From CALKGK01 sp964649515 (GTDB taxonomy: Bacteria; Bacteroidota; Bacteroidia; Flavobacteriales_D; Sanyastnellaceae), in the NCBI GenBank assembly GCA_964649515.1, contig CAZYPV010000005.1, positions 8,601 through 72,600 on the forward strand: a DNA stretch of 64,000 nucleotides. The letters are read 5' to 3'. Shown in pieces: positions 52,064 through 61,500 of this stretch; within the stretch, counting starts at the first letter, position 1; each line of letters begins with the position of its first letter. The notes beneath the pieces were generated by a model. The model had not been told where the DNA came from and did not search any database. It saw only the letters and a list, made by a program, of their open reading frames with translations. The position numbers and the translations under genes are program-made.

Positions 52064-53578
52064 ATGATGAATCGCCTCTTTTTCGTTTTTGTATTTTTCA
52101 CCTTGAGCACCTTGGTTTCAGCCCAAGAAAAGCTCAAGGTTGAAATTTTGCATGCAGACGAAGTAGTCATGGACCCCTCCATCTCCGAAGCTCAACGCCT
52201 CCTTGGGAACGTGCGCTTCAAGTACAAAGATGCCCTCATGTTCTGCGATAGTGCCTATCGTTTCAATGATGGAAACTTCATCGCTTACTCGAAAGTGCGC
52301 ATCGTTCAGGGCGACTCTTTACAACTATTTTCAGATCGACTGAGCATCGACAACAGCACAAGGGTAGCCCACTTGAGCGATAACATCCGACTCCGAGAAA
52401 AAGACATGACCCTGAGCACGGACCTGCTTGATTACGATTTTGACACCGACATCGCTAGCTACTACGGTGGTGGTAAAATCACCTCCAAAAGCAACAAGAA
52501 TGTTTTAACCAGTGAGCAAGGCTTTTACGACACCGAAAGCAAGTTCTTTCAATTTCGGAATGACGTTGAGCTGGTAAACCCGGAATACACCATTTTATCT
52601 GACACTCTGCGGTATTCATCCAATGCTGAACAAGCGTTTTTTTACGGCCCCACCACCATCAAAAGTGCCGATACCGAAATCTATTGTGAAAACGGCTGGT
52701 ACAACACCGTTAGCGATTATTGTCAGTTCAACGAAAACGCCCTCATCACATCGGGGAGCACCATCATGAAAGGGGACAGCATTTTTTACAACGGGAAAAC
52801 TGGTGATGGGGAGGTTTTTCGGAATGTAGAGATTCAAGACACCACCTCCAACTACCTCATTCAGGGGCAATACGGCAGACACAATGAGCGAGAGAGGCGA
52901 AGTTTGGTGACCGGCAAAGCAGAAATGATCCAATTCTTTGATGGAGACTCTCTCTTTCTTCATGCCGACACACTACTCGCTTTGCCCGACAGCATTGGGA
53001 AGCAAATCATTCATGCATCTCGTAGAGTAAAATTCTTTAAAAGCGACCTTCAAGGAAAAGCCGATTCTTTGACCTACGCCGAAAGTGATTCCTTACTTAG
53101 TCTATTTGGTCAACCCATCATTTGGTCTAAGGAAAACCAAATCAGCGGCGATCAAATTGACCTCACCTTGAATGGAGGAAAAATTCGGGAAATGCACATC
53201 GACAAGAATTCGTTTATCATTTCAGAAGCCATCCCGGGCAAATACAATCAAATCAAAGGCAAAAGAACCGTTGGGTATTTTACCGAAAACGCATTGCGAC
53301 GCATCGACGTGTTTGGGAACGGACAAATTGTTTATTTTCCTTCTGAGGAAAAGGACGGACGCAAGAGCATCTCCGGGCTCAATCGGGTGGATTGCAGTGA
53401 CGTGAGCTTGGAAGTGAGCGAAAACGAAATCGTCAAAGTATCATTGCTCACCAAACCCAGTGGCGCCTTGCATCCCCTTCAGAAAGCTCAGGAAAGCGAA
53501 TTCACCTTGGAAGGCTTTTTTTGGAACACGCAACAACGGCCCATGAGCAGGGAAGACATCTTCCTTTGGCTGCCTTGA
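52064..53578 (+). CDS. OstA/LptA-like periplasmic protein
   Basis: A 504-residue exported protein. Signal peptide residues 1-20 (FVFVFFTLSTLVSAQ). The remainder is a long series of beta strands of the OstA-like jelly-roll type: EAQRLLGNVRFKYKDALMFC, DSLQLFSDRLSIDN, MTLSTDLLDYDF, and YGGGKITSKSNKNVLTSEQG. Proteins of this fold bind and carry lipopolysaccharide across the periplasm (LptA) or form the LptD N-domain. Bacteroidota carry this larger OstA_2 version near purA. It ends 30 bases from the convergent glyA gene. Confidence 0.85.
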   Translation: MMNRLFFVFVFFTLSTLVSAQEKLKVEILHADEVVMDPSISEAQRLLGNVRFKYKDALMFCDSAYRFNDGNFIAYSKVRIVQGDSLQLFSDRLSIDNSTRVAHLSDNIRLREKDMTLSTDLLDYDFDTDIASYYGGGKITSKSNKNVLTSEQGFYDTESKFFQFRNDVELVNPEYTILSDTLRYSSNAEQAFFYGPTTIKSADTEIYCENGWYNTVSDYCQFNENALITSGSTIMKGDSIFYNGKTGDGEVFRNVEIQDTTSNYLIQGQYGRHNERERRSLVTGKAEMIQFFDGDSLFLHADTLLALPDSIGKQIIHASRRVKFFKSDLQGKADSLTYAESDSLLSLFGQPIIWSKENQISGDQIDLTLNGGKIREMHIDKNSFIISEAIPGKYNQIKGKRTVGYFTENALRRIDVFGNGQIVYFPSEEKDGRKSISGLNRVDCSDVSLEVSENEIVKVSLLTKPSGALHPLQKAQESEFTLEGFFWNTQQRPMSREDIFLWLP

Positions 53579-53608
53579 TCCCTCTTTCGAACTTGAATTT
53601 GCCTTGGT

Positions 53609-54883
53609 TTATTCTGCGAACAAAGGGCGAGGGCTCATGAAATCGTGCACCTCTCCTTTCACTCGTTTCAGAACACTTTCATCTGAAGCGTGAAGAATAA
53701 CATCATCAATCCACGAAACAATTTGGTGCATATCTTCTTCTTTAAGACCTCTGGTAGTGATGGCAGGAGTCCCGAGTCTTAAACCGCTCGTTACAAATGG
53801 AGAACGCTCATCGAACGGCACCATGTTTTTGTTGGCTGTAATGTGGGCCTTTACCAAAGCCAGCTCGGCGTCTTTACCAGTGATGTTTTTCGAAGAGAGA
53901 TCAATCAACATACAGTGGTTCTCTGTTCCACCAGAAATCACCTCATACCCTCTATCCACCAAAGCTTTAGCCATTGCGCTTGCATTTTTCATTACCTGCT
54001 CACCGTAAGCTTTGAAGCTCGGTTTCAAGGCTTCACCAAACGCCACCGCTTTCGCTGCAATGATGTGCTCCAGAGGTCCTCCCTGCGATCCTGGGAAAAC
54101 AGCACTATCTAAAAGTGAAGAAAAACGACGGAGTTGTCCTTTCGGGGTTTTCAAACCAAAAGGATTGTCAAAGTCTTCACCAATCATAATGAGTCCACCT
54201 CTGGGTCCGCGCAAGGTTTTATGCGTAGTCGTAGTTACCACATGGCAGTGCTTAAGTGGATCTCTCAACAATTTTGCTGCAATGAGTCCGGATGGATGAG
54301 AAACATCACCCAAAAGAAGCGCCCCCACCTCGTCGGCAATTGCTCTAAAACGAGCATATTCCCAATCTCGAGAATAAGCTGAAGCTCCAACAATGATCAG
54401 TTTTGGTTTCACGGCGCGGGCCTTTTCAGCCACCTTGTCCATATCTACCATCCCCGTCTCACGTTCCACACCGTAGAAATTGGCCTCGTACAATTTACCA
54501 GAATAGTTCACTGGTGACCCGTGTGTGAGGTGACCTCCGTGGCTGAGATCAAACCCAAGAATGGCATCTCCCGGTTTCAATAAAGCGAGCATCACCGCAG
54601 CATTAGCAGAAGCACCGCTGTGGGGCTGAACATTTGCCCAAGCTGCTCCAAACAATTCCTTCACGCGATCGATGGCCAATTGCTCGATCTGGTCCACCAC
54701 TTCACAACCGCCGTAATAACGCTTGAATGGCAAACCCTCTGCGTATTTATTGGTGAGCACAGAACCTGCAGCAGCCATGACTTGGTCGCTTACGAAGTTC
54801 TCTGAAGCAATCAATTCAATGCCCGTCTTTTGACGCTCTTTTTCTTCAGAAATTAGATTAAAAATGTGCTCATCTTGCCACAT
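53609..54883 (-). CDS. glyA: Serine hydroxymethyltransferase
   Basis: PLP enzyme that interconverts serine and glycine and charges tetrahydrofolate with one-carbon units. It has 424 residues from the ATG at 54883; an upstream in-frame start at 54916 would add eleven non-conserved residues. Landmarks: GIELIASENFVSDQVM, YAEGLPFKRYYGGCE, QPHSGASANAAVM, and the PLP lysine K222 in TTTTHKTLRGPRGG. Expressed from its own promoter on the minus strand, divergent from the DUF255 gene. Confidence 0.96.
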   Translation of the reverse strand: MWQDEHIFNLISEEKERQKTGIELIASENFVSDQVMAAAGSVLTNKYAEGLPFKRYYGGCEVVDQIEQLAIDRVKELFGAAWANVQPHSGASANAAVMLALLKPGDAILGFDLSHGGHLTHGSPVNYSGKLYEANFYGVERETGMVDMDKVAEKARAVKPKLIIVGASAYSRDWEYARFRAIADEVGALLLGDVSHPSGLIAAKLLRDPLKHCHVVTTTTHKTLRGPRGGLIMIGEDFDNPFGLKTPKGQLRRFSSLLDSAVFPGSQGGPLEHIIAAKAVAFGEALKPSFKAYGEQVMKNASAMAKALVDRGYEVISGGTENHCMLIDLSSKNITGKDAELALVKAHITANKNMVPFDERSPFVTSGLRLGTPAITTRGLKEEDMHQIVSWIDDVILHASDESVLKRVKGEVHDFMSPRPLFAE

Positions 54884-54920
54884 GCTCGCTAGGGATTTAT
54901 TTAAAACAAAAAACAAAGGG

Positions 54921-54928
54921 CAAAAGTA
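54921..54928 (-). promoter_or_regulatory. -7 promoter box for glyA
   Basis: On the minus strand TACTTTTG matches TAnnTTTG exactly, 37 bases before the glyA ATG at 54883. Confidence 0.35.
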
Positions 54929-55000
54929 AGCAATTCCTTGAGAAAAGAACTTGTCCTTGTGTACTTCAGGGTGTGCAATATTCCTTCTATTTTTACACCA

Positions 55001-57082
55001 ATGAAAAACATCGCTTGGTCACTCCTCTTTTTTGCATTGCTGTTCGTTTCTTGCCAAACCACCCCGCAAAAACATCAAGAAACACCCAAGTACAGTAATG
55101 CACTCGTTTCGGAAAGCAGTCCTTACCTCTTGCAACATGCCCATAATCCCGTCAACTGGATGCCATGGGGTGAAGAAGCCTTGAACAAAGCCAGAGAAGA
55201 GAACAAATTACTGCTCATCTCCATTGGTTACTCCGCTTGTCATTGGTGTCATGTGATGGAAAGAGAAACCTTCGAAGACAGCTTAACTGCTGCTTTCATG
55301 AACGAACATTTCGTTTCCATAAAAGTGGATCGAGAAGAGCGTCCGGACGTGGATCAAATTTACATGGATGCCGTGCAAGCCATGACCGGGCGAGGAGGAT
55401 GGCCGTTAAATTGTTTTGCGCTGAGTGATGGAAGACCCATTCATGGTGGTACTTACTTTCAAAAGGAAGAGTGGATGAAGATCATGGAATCTTTGATCAG
55501 CATGAAAAACGAATCTCCTGAGAAGCTGGATGTTTTCGCCGAGCAACTCATGAAAGGACTTCAAAATAGCGCACTGGTTCCTTTGCCCGAGGAAGCACCG
55601 ATCATTGACCACGAAGTGTGGAGAAGCATGGTACAAGCCTGGAAGAACGATTGGGATCCGGTGTATGGCGGACCAAAAAGATCGCCCAAATTTCCCATAC
55701 CCAACAGTCTTGCCTTTTTGCTTCAATTTGGCGTTGTGGCAAAGGACACCTCAGCCCTTGAACACGTTCACCTGACCTTAGACAACATGGCGAAGGGAGG
55801 TATTTACGACCATGTGGGTGGAGGTTTTGCTCGCTATTCGACCGATAAGAAATGGAAAGCGCCTCATTTTGAGAAAATGCTTTACGACAATGCGCAACTC
55901 ATTGGATTGTACTCCCTTGCTTATCGAGAGAATAAAAATCCAGAATACCGTAGAATTGTTCAAGAAAGCATTGACTTCTTGCTTCGAGAGATGAGCAATG
56001 GAGAGGGAGCTTTTTATGCCGCCTTGGATGCCGATAGTGAAGGGGAAGAAGGCAAACACTACACGTGGTCGGATGATGAAATTCAATTGCTCCCCCTCGA
56101 TCTTCAACTAAAGCTGAAGCAATTTTATGAAATCAATGCCAAAGGAGCTTGGGAAGATACCCACATCCTCTTGCGATCAGACAATGATGAGCGCAGCGCA
56201 AAAAACCTGAAATTGAGTTTAGAAGCCTACCAAAAAGAACTTAGCTCTCTGAACCAAGCCTTGCTCAAGATTCGAAGTGAACGACCAAAACCCGGTTTGG
56301 ATGATAAAGTTCTCTGTTCTTGGAATGCCTTGCTCATTAGTGGACTGTGTGAAGCCTCTCGCAGTTTTTCCAACGACGAATACGCTCAACTTGCGGAGCT
56401 TTGTGCACAATTCCTTTGGGAAAAGCTTCAAGAAGATGCCTGTCTCAAACACAGTTACAAGAATGGGATTGCCAAAGTAGATGGGCATCTTGACGACTAC
56501 GCCTACCTCGCGGCGGCCTACATCGACCTCTATCAACTCACCTTCAATGAAGCGCATCTAGAAAAAGCCGTGATGCTCACCGAAAAAGCCATTGAATTGT
56601 TTCGCGAACCCAATTCCCCCTATTTCTATTTCACATCGAAACAAGACAGTAGTTTGCTCCTCCGTAAGCAGGAAATCAAAGACAACGTAATTCCTTCAGG
56701 AAACAGCACCATGGCAAAGAACCTGTTCCTTTTGGGCCGCTTGTATGACCGAAAAGACTTTCAAGAAGGCAGTTCAGAAATGCTTAGGAACATTGCCCCC
56801 ATGATTGATTATGGGCAGAACTTCAGCAATTGGGGAATGCTTGGTTTGTGGGAAATGGGGCCGTTCTATGAAGTGGCCATCACCGGACCAAATGCCAAAA
56901 AATTACGGGCTGAAATGGATCTACATTACCTTCCACAATCGCTTTTTCTTGGCGGTAGCTCGGGAAGTCTTCCACTGCTTGAAGGAAAGTTCCTCGGTGA
57001 GGATAACATCTTCGTTTGCCAAAATAAAGTCTGTCAATTTCCAGTTAACAATGCAGATGAAGCCCTTGAACTCCTTCCATAG
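55001..57082 (+). CDS. DUF255 thioredoxin-like lipoprotein (YyaL/SSP411 family)
   Basis: A 693-residue protein from the ATG at 55001; an earlier in-frame ATG at 54938 would displace the signal. The N terminus is a lipoprotein signal (LLFFALLFVSC, acyl-Cys at 18). The DUF255 thioredoxin-like domain follows (SESSPYLLQHAHNPVNWMPW, then SIGYSACHWCHVM with C80 and C83 as a CxxC pair, and KVDREERPDVDQIY). The rest is an alpha-toroid glycosidase-like domain (GIYDHVGGGFARYSTD, HFEKMLYDNAQL). Most homologues are cytoplasmic; a lipid-anchored form is less usual. Biochemical role unproven in the family. Confidence 0.9.
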   Translation: MKNIAWSLLFFALLFVSCQTTPQKHQETPKYSNALVSESSPYLLQHAHNPVNWMPWGEEALNKAREENKLLLISIGYSACHWCHVMERETFEDSLTAAFMNEHFVSIKVDREERPDVDQIYMDAVQAMTGRGGWPLNCFALSDGRPIHGGTYFQKEEWMKIMESLISMKNESPEKLDVFAEQLMKGLQNSALVPLPEEAPIIDHEVWRSMVQAWKNDWDPVYGGPKRSPKFPIPNSLAFLLQFGVVAKDTSALEHVHLTLDNMAKGGIYDHVGGGFARYSTDKKWKAPHFEKMLYDNAQLIGLYSLAYRENKNPEYRRIVQESIDFLLREMSNGEGAFYAALDADSEGEEGKHYTWSDDEIQLLPLDLQLKLKQFYEINAKGAWEDTHILLRSDNDERSAKNLKLSLEAYQKELSSLNQALLKIRSERPKPGLDDKVLCSWNALLISGLCEASRSFSNDEYAQLAELCAQFLWEKLQEDACLKHSYKNGIAKVDGHLDDYAYLAAAYIDLYQLTFNEAHLEKAVMLTEKAIELFREPNSPYFYFTSKQDSSLLLRKQEIKDNVIPSGNSTMAKNLFLLGRLYDRKDFQEGSSEMLRNIAPMIDYGQNFSNWGMLGLWEMGPFYEVAITGPNAKKLRAEMDLHYLPQSLFLGGSSGSLPLLEGKFLGEDNIFVCQNKVCQFPVNNADEALELLP

Positions 57083-57956
57083 CCCTGCACTTTTGCTGTT
57101 GTGGTGCTCGCTAATGACCTCGACGTGCTGGGCACAAACCATTCTACCAGAACAACAGGAAGGACCGTATGAATCCATGGTGTTCAACGCTGCTTTTCAG
57201 TCGCGAAACAAAATTAAGCGGATGACTGGACGTTTTTCCGACAAGCGGGACAACATGCCCATTGAGAAAAAGCCGGGAATCATTGAAATCAGTTTTGATC
57301 GTGAAGGTAGAATTGTGCGCCATTTTCGTGTTCGAAGTGTGGGCAGCTTGCGCGACACCTCCTTACATCTTTGGGAATATCAAGAGCAAGAATTGATCTC
57401 GGAAAGCATTAAAAACGGTAGGAGTTTGATCAGAAAACTCAGCTTGGAGAGAGGCGACACCACCTTTACCCATCGTTTTCGGGTTGAAGAAGGGGAGGTT
57501 GCCGCCAACACTGAACCCCAAGAACGATGGTGGCATAACACCTCTTTTCATGTGTTGGAAATTCAGGCTGACCAACGAAAGATTGAATACTTCAATGAGC
57601 TTCACCTTCCCTACAAGGTAGAGACCTATCGGTACGACGAACACGGTTATCTCGTTGAGCGGACAGAACGCTATCACATGAGCGGGCGAAACATACGAGT
57701 GGTTTACGCTTACGATGAAGCTGGCCGACTCCTGTGTCGAACAATCGAGCAAAGCACTGGCGACACCGAAGAGCACCTGTTTGAGTATGACAGTGTAGGT
57801 TTAATGACCGCTTGGGACGTGTATAAGAATGGAGAGAAGTACCGTCACCTTGAAGTACTCTATGATGATCGCGGACTCGTGGATGCATTTATCACCTTGT
57901 TTGAAGCCAGTCAGCGCATTGAAATTGTACAATATGAATACGAATTTTACCCCTAA
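57057..57956 (+). CDS. Exported protein with YD-like repeats, unknown function
   Basis: Not recognised as a named family. ATG at 57057 (or 57051) lies inside the end of the DUF255 gene and places a signal peptide at residues 1-25 (ALLLLWCSLMTSTCWAQ). About 299 residues. The C-terminal half contains repeated YD-type units: VETYRYDEHGYLVERTERY, VVYAYDEAGRLLCRTIEQ, HLFEYDSVGLMTAWDVY and VLYDDRGLVDAFITLF, as in short RHS-like proteins but without a toxin domain. Probably periplasmic or surface-located. It ends three bases before a small basic exported protein. Confidence 0.7.
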   Translation: MKPLNSFHSPALLLLWCSLMTSTCWAQTILPEQQEGPYESMVFNAAFQSRNKIKRMTGRFSDKRDNMPIEKKPGIIEISFDREGRIVRHFRVRSVGSLRDTSLHLWEYQEQELISESIKNGRSLIRKLSLERGDTTFTHRFRVEEGEVAANTEPQERWWHNTSFHVLEIQADQRKIEYFNELHLPYKVETYRYDEHGYLVERTERYHMSGRNIRVVYAYDEAGRLLCRTIEQSTGDTEEHLFEYDSVGLMTAWDVYKNGEKYRHLEVLYDDRGLVDAFITLFEASQRIEIVQYEYEFYP

Positions 57957-57959
57957 AGC

Positions 57960-58253
57960 ATGCCTCGATTCTTGAAATACCTCTTGTTCGTTCTCCTATT
58001 CATACCTGTCGTTGCTTCAGGACAGAAGAGAAAAGAGAAAAAACCACGGAAAGCCAAGCAAGAAAATGTGGAAGTTCCAGCCAACAATAAAGCTGAATCG
58101 GAATCCAAGCTAGCCAAGCACAGAAACCACCATTTGGAGATTCAAGACAAAGCAACGCGCAAACGCATGAAGCGCAATGAGCGGAATAGAAGACGAGCAA
58201 ACAAAGGGCGTTCACTTCCTTTCTGGAAACGATGGTTTAGAAAAAAACGCTAA
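57960..58253 (+). CDS. Small, very basic exported protein
   Basis: A 97-residue protein. Residues 1-22 form a signal peptide (LKYLLFVLLFIPVVASGQ). The mature part is strongly basic, rich in Lys and Arg, with KRKEKKPRKAKQE near the start, HRNHHLEIQDKATRKRMKRN in the middle and WKRWFRKKR at the end. No recognisable domain. The charge suggests binding to anionic polymers such as LPS, nucleic acid or peptidoglycan, but that is inference. It follows the YD-repeat gene by three bases, so the two are probably one unit. Confidence 0.65.
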   Translation: MPRFLKYLLFVLLFIPVVASGQKRKEKKPRKAKQENVEVPANNKAESESKLAKHRNHHLEIQDKATRKRMKRNERNRRRANKGRSLPFWKRWFRKKR

Positions 58254-58258
58254 TCGCT

Positions 58259-58483
58259 TCAGTACATTCCTACACTGAAAAAAGGCTCAGACTTCCAAGA
58301 TACTTGCCAAACTGTTTTTTGACCTTTTTCTAGACCTGTATAGAAATCCTCAGGAAAGATGGCTTTTAATTTCTTTATCGCATTCCCTTGACTTACTTTT
58401 GATTGTGTGAGCTTCGAGAACAATGCGGCAAAAAGAGCACATTGTTTAAAGATGTTATTAATTGCTACTTTTCGCGGCCACAT
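58259..58483 (-). CDS. Doubtful 74-residue ORF, possible relic or small protein
   Basis: ATG-initiated ORF filling most of an otherwise empty spacer. The translation (VAINNIFKQCALFAALFSKL, then QGNAIKKLKAIFPEDFYTGL) reads like protein rather than noise, with mixed amphipathic helices and no low-complexity. No family recognised, no clear promoter. It could be a degraded gene fragment, a small protein, or chance. Confidence 0.25.
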   Translation of the reverse strand: MWPRKVAINNIFKQCALFAALFSKLTQSKVSQGNAIKKLKAIFPEDFYTGLEKGQKTVWQVSWKSEPFFSVGMY

Positions 58484-58487
58484 GGGT

Positions 58488-58519
58488 TTTGAATACTGGA
58501 TATTTAATTTCTATATTTA
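58488..58519 (+). promoter_or_regulatory. Bacteroidetes-type promoter for the TonB-dependent receptor
   Basis: TTTG at 58488-58491, a 20-base spacer, then TATATTTA at 58512-58519 (one base off TAnnTTTG). The ATG at 58564 lies 44 bases downstream, leaving room for an A-rich untranslated leader. Confidence 0.45.
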
Positions 58520-58563
58520 CGCCCGTTTGTTGAGAAATAGTACGTAATCCAAAGCCAAACTCT

Positions 58564-61500
58564 ATGTCACGTAAGATCTATTCAGTTCTTTTGTTGGCCT
58601 TCCTTTTCGGTACAGGTGCCTTCGCGCAGTCTGGAACATTAAAAGGTAAGGTAAGCGATGCCGAAACAGGTGAAGGCCTCCCGTTTGTAAACGTGGTGGT
58701 TTTCCTGAACGGTAATCAGGTATCCGGTACCAACACCGATTTCGATGGTAACTACACCATCAAACCGATCAATCCAGGAACGTATGACGTTCTCTTTTCA
58801 TTTGTCGGTTATCAACCCAAAAAAGTTACAGGCATCTCTGTTGCTTCGAACAAAATTCAATTTGCCGACGCCAAACTTTCTTCTGGTATTCAACTCGAAG
58901 AAGTGGAAGTTGTTGAATACACCGTTCCTTTGATTGATAAGGATGGTGGTGCATCTGGTGGAACTGTAACGCGTGAAGACATCGATAAGATGCCCGGTCG
59001 TTCTGCAGGTGCCATTGCCCAAACCGTAGCCGGTGTAGGTACTTCAGGTACAGGTGGTGGAATCTCCATTCGTGGAGCTCGTACCGCTTCTACATGGGTT
59101 TACATTGACGGTATCAAAGTACGTGGTTCTTCAGCCCTACCAAAATCAGCGATTGAAGAAGTAGCCGTATTGACAGGAGGTATTCCTGCCAACATCGGTG
59201 ATGCAACCGGTGGTGTGATCAACATCTCTTTGCGTAACTCTTCGAGCAAGTGGTTTGGTGGATTTGAAGTCATCTCTTCAGGATTCCGAAGTGGTGAAAC
59301 AGCTGTGGGGCTTGACCGCTTTGGATACAACCTCTTGGAGGGATCGCTATCTGGCCCACTCGTTTTTAAGAAAGACAGCGAAGGCAATCGTGTTCGTCCC
59401 TTACTCGGTTTGTTCCTTTCTGGAAACTACACCAGCCAAGTAGATCCTCGACCAACCTTTGGTGGGGTTTACAGAATTACGGATGAAGCGCGTGCAAGAA
59501 TCATTGCAGACCCACTTCGTCAGAACGTTGCTTCTGATGGTACCATCAACGGTGCTCTTTACAACGCTGACTTCCTCAATGCGAACGATTTCGAAACGGT
59601 ACCTACTCGTTTGAACGCAGCATCTCGAAGTGCAAACCTCGTTGCCAAGATCGATGTAAACACCTCCGAAACCATGAGTTTGACCTTTGGTGGAACTGGG
59701 GCGTTCACCCGTCAACACAATGCTTCTTATCGAAACATGTTGATGAACTGGGACAACAATAGCTTGATCACATCTTACGATTGGCGTGTATATGGTAAGT
59801 TCTCTCAGCGTTTCGTTAGTGATGATGAAGATGAAAATGCCGCATCTACCCTTAAAAATGTATTCTACTCGGTAATGGTGGATTACTCTAAATCATTCCA
59901 AAGAAGAGAAGATGAAGACCACAAAGACTCGTTCTTTAAGTATGGACACATCGGACGATTCGACGTGTTTGACCAACTTTCTTATGAACGTCAGTTCGGA
60001 GAAGGTGGAGGATTTAGATTCGTTCACAATGGTTGGGAAGATACTTTGGTGACCTTCACCCCAGGAACATCCAACCCTGAACTCGCTGCCATCAACAATC
60101 AGTATTTCTCCTTGTTTGACGCAGATCCTTACGAAGTTGATCCAGAAGGTCCTTACACCAGTCTACTTGACGTACAAAACGGAAACGCTTTGCTCAATGG
60201 GCAATCTCCACCAAGAACTTATAACTTGTGGACCTACCCAGGTAACCCAACATCGGACGATGGTGGTGCCGACTACTCTATTGTAGATAACAGCCAATTC
60301 CGTATCACCGCTGCAGGTTCTGCTGACATCGGCGACCACGCTGTTCAAGTTGGATTTGAATACGAGCAACGTAGAGACAACTTCTTTACTTTGAACCCGA
60401 GCAGTCTTTGGCTTCTTGCGCGTTTGAACACAAATGCACACATTCAGGAGCTTGACTTCTCTGATAGTACCATTACCAACCAAGGGACAGATTTCTATGT
60501 GACTTACGACCGATTGATCGGTAATGGTCAGTTCGAATTCGACCGCAACCTTCGTATTGCGCTTGGTCTTGATCCGAATGGAAATGACAACATTAACGTT
60601 GACGCCCTTGACCCGGAAACCTTTACTTTGGACATGTTCAGCGCAGATGAGCTACTTAACCAAGGTAATAACTTGGTAAGCTATAGCGGTTTCAACGCGT
60701 TTGGAGAAAGAGAAAGAAGATCACGTGCAACCATCGAAGATTTCTTCAATGAAACCGATGAGAACGGAAACAGAACACGCCCCATTGCACCTTATGAGCC
60801 CATCTACATCTCAGGATATGTGATGGACAAGTTTGCCTTTGATGACATCATCTTCAATGTTGGTGTACGTGTTGACCGTTTTGATGCGAATCAACCCGTA
60901 TTGAAAGACCCTTACGTGATTGGAGAAGCCTACACCGTTGGTGACATCTCTGGTGGATTGGCTGATGATTTGGACAACTCTCCAAACATTCCTTCTAACA
61001 TTGGAGAGGACTATGTAGTGTACGTCAACGATGTTGCGAATCCTACAGCAATCACTGGTTATCGTGATGGAGACACTTGGTTCAACGCTGTTGGTACTGA
61101 GATTACAGATCCACAGTTGATTGCATCGAACTCAGGAGATCCAACACCATGGTTGGTGAACGGACCAGATGCGCCATTGACCAGTGCTGCCTTCCGTGAT
61201 TACGACCCGCAAGTGAACGTGATGCCTCGTATTGCCTTCTCTTTCCCAATTTCAGATGAAGCCTTGTTCTTTGCTCACTATGACATCTTGACTCAGCGTC
61301 CAGTGGGAAGTAACCGATTCAACCCGATCGACTACTTGTTCATTGAAGCGAGAAACGTATTGATCAATAACCCAGACCTTCGTCCGGAAAAAACAATCGA
61401 TTACGAGCTTGGATTCCAACAAGTATTGAGCAAGACCTCTTCCATCAAGATCTCTGGTTACTACAAAGAGATGAGAGACATGATTCAGGTTCGTGCCTTC

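Larger units (their letters stand above)
58254..58563. other. 310-bp intergenic region upstream of the TonB receptor
   Basis: The only gene-free stretch over 300 bases apart from the gap. It contains one doubtful small ORF on the minus strand (58259-58483) and a promoter-like pair at 58488-58519. The sequence looks more AT-rich than the neighbouring genes. No RNA gene, riboswitch or clear terminator was seen. Confidence 0.6.

Noticed and set aside
56805..57056. Longer N terminus for the YD-repeat protein
   Set aside because: It would overlap the DUF255 gene by nearly 280 bases and bury the signal peptide; the ATG at 57057 or 57051 fits better.
58257..58281. Possible terminator after the small basic protein
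   Set aside because: TTCAGT/ACTGAA gives only a six-base stem with a long loop, and the tail is A-rich rather than T-rich on the + strand.
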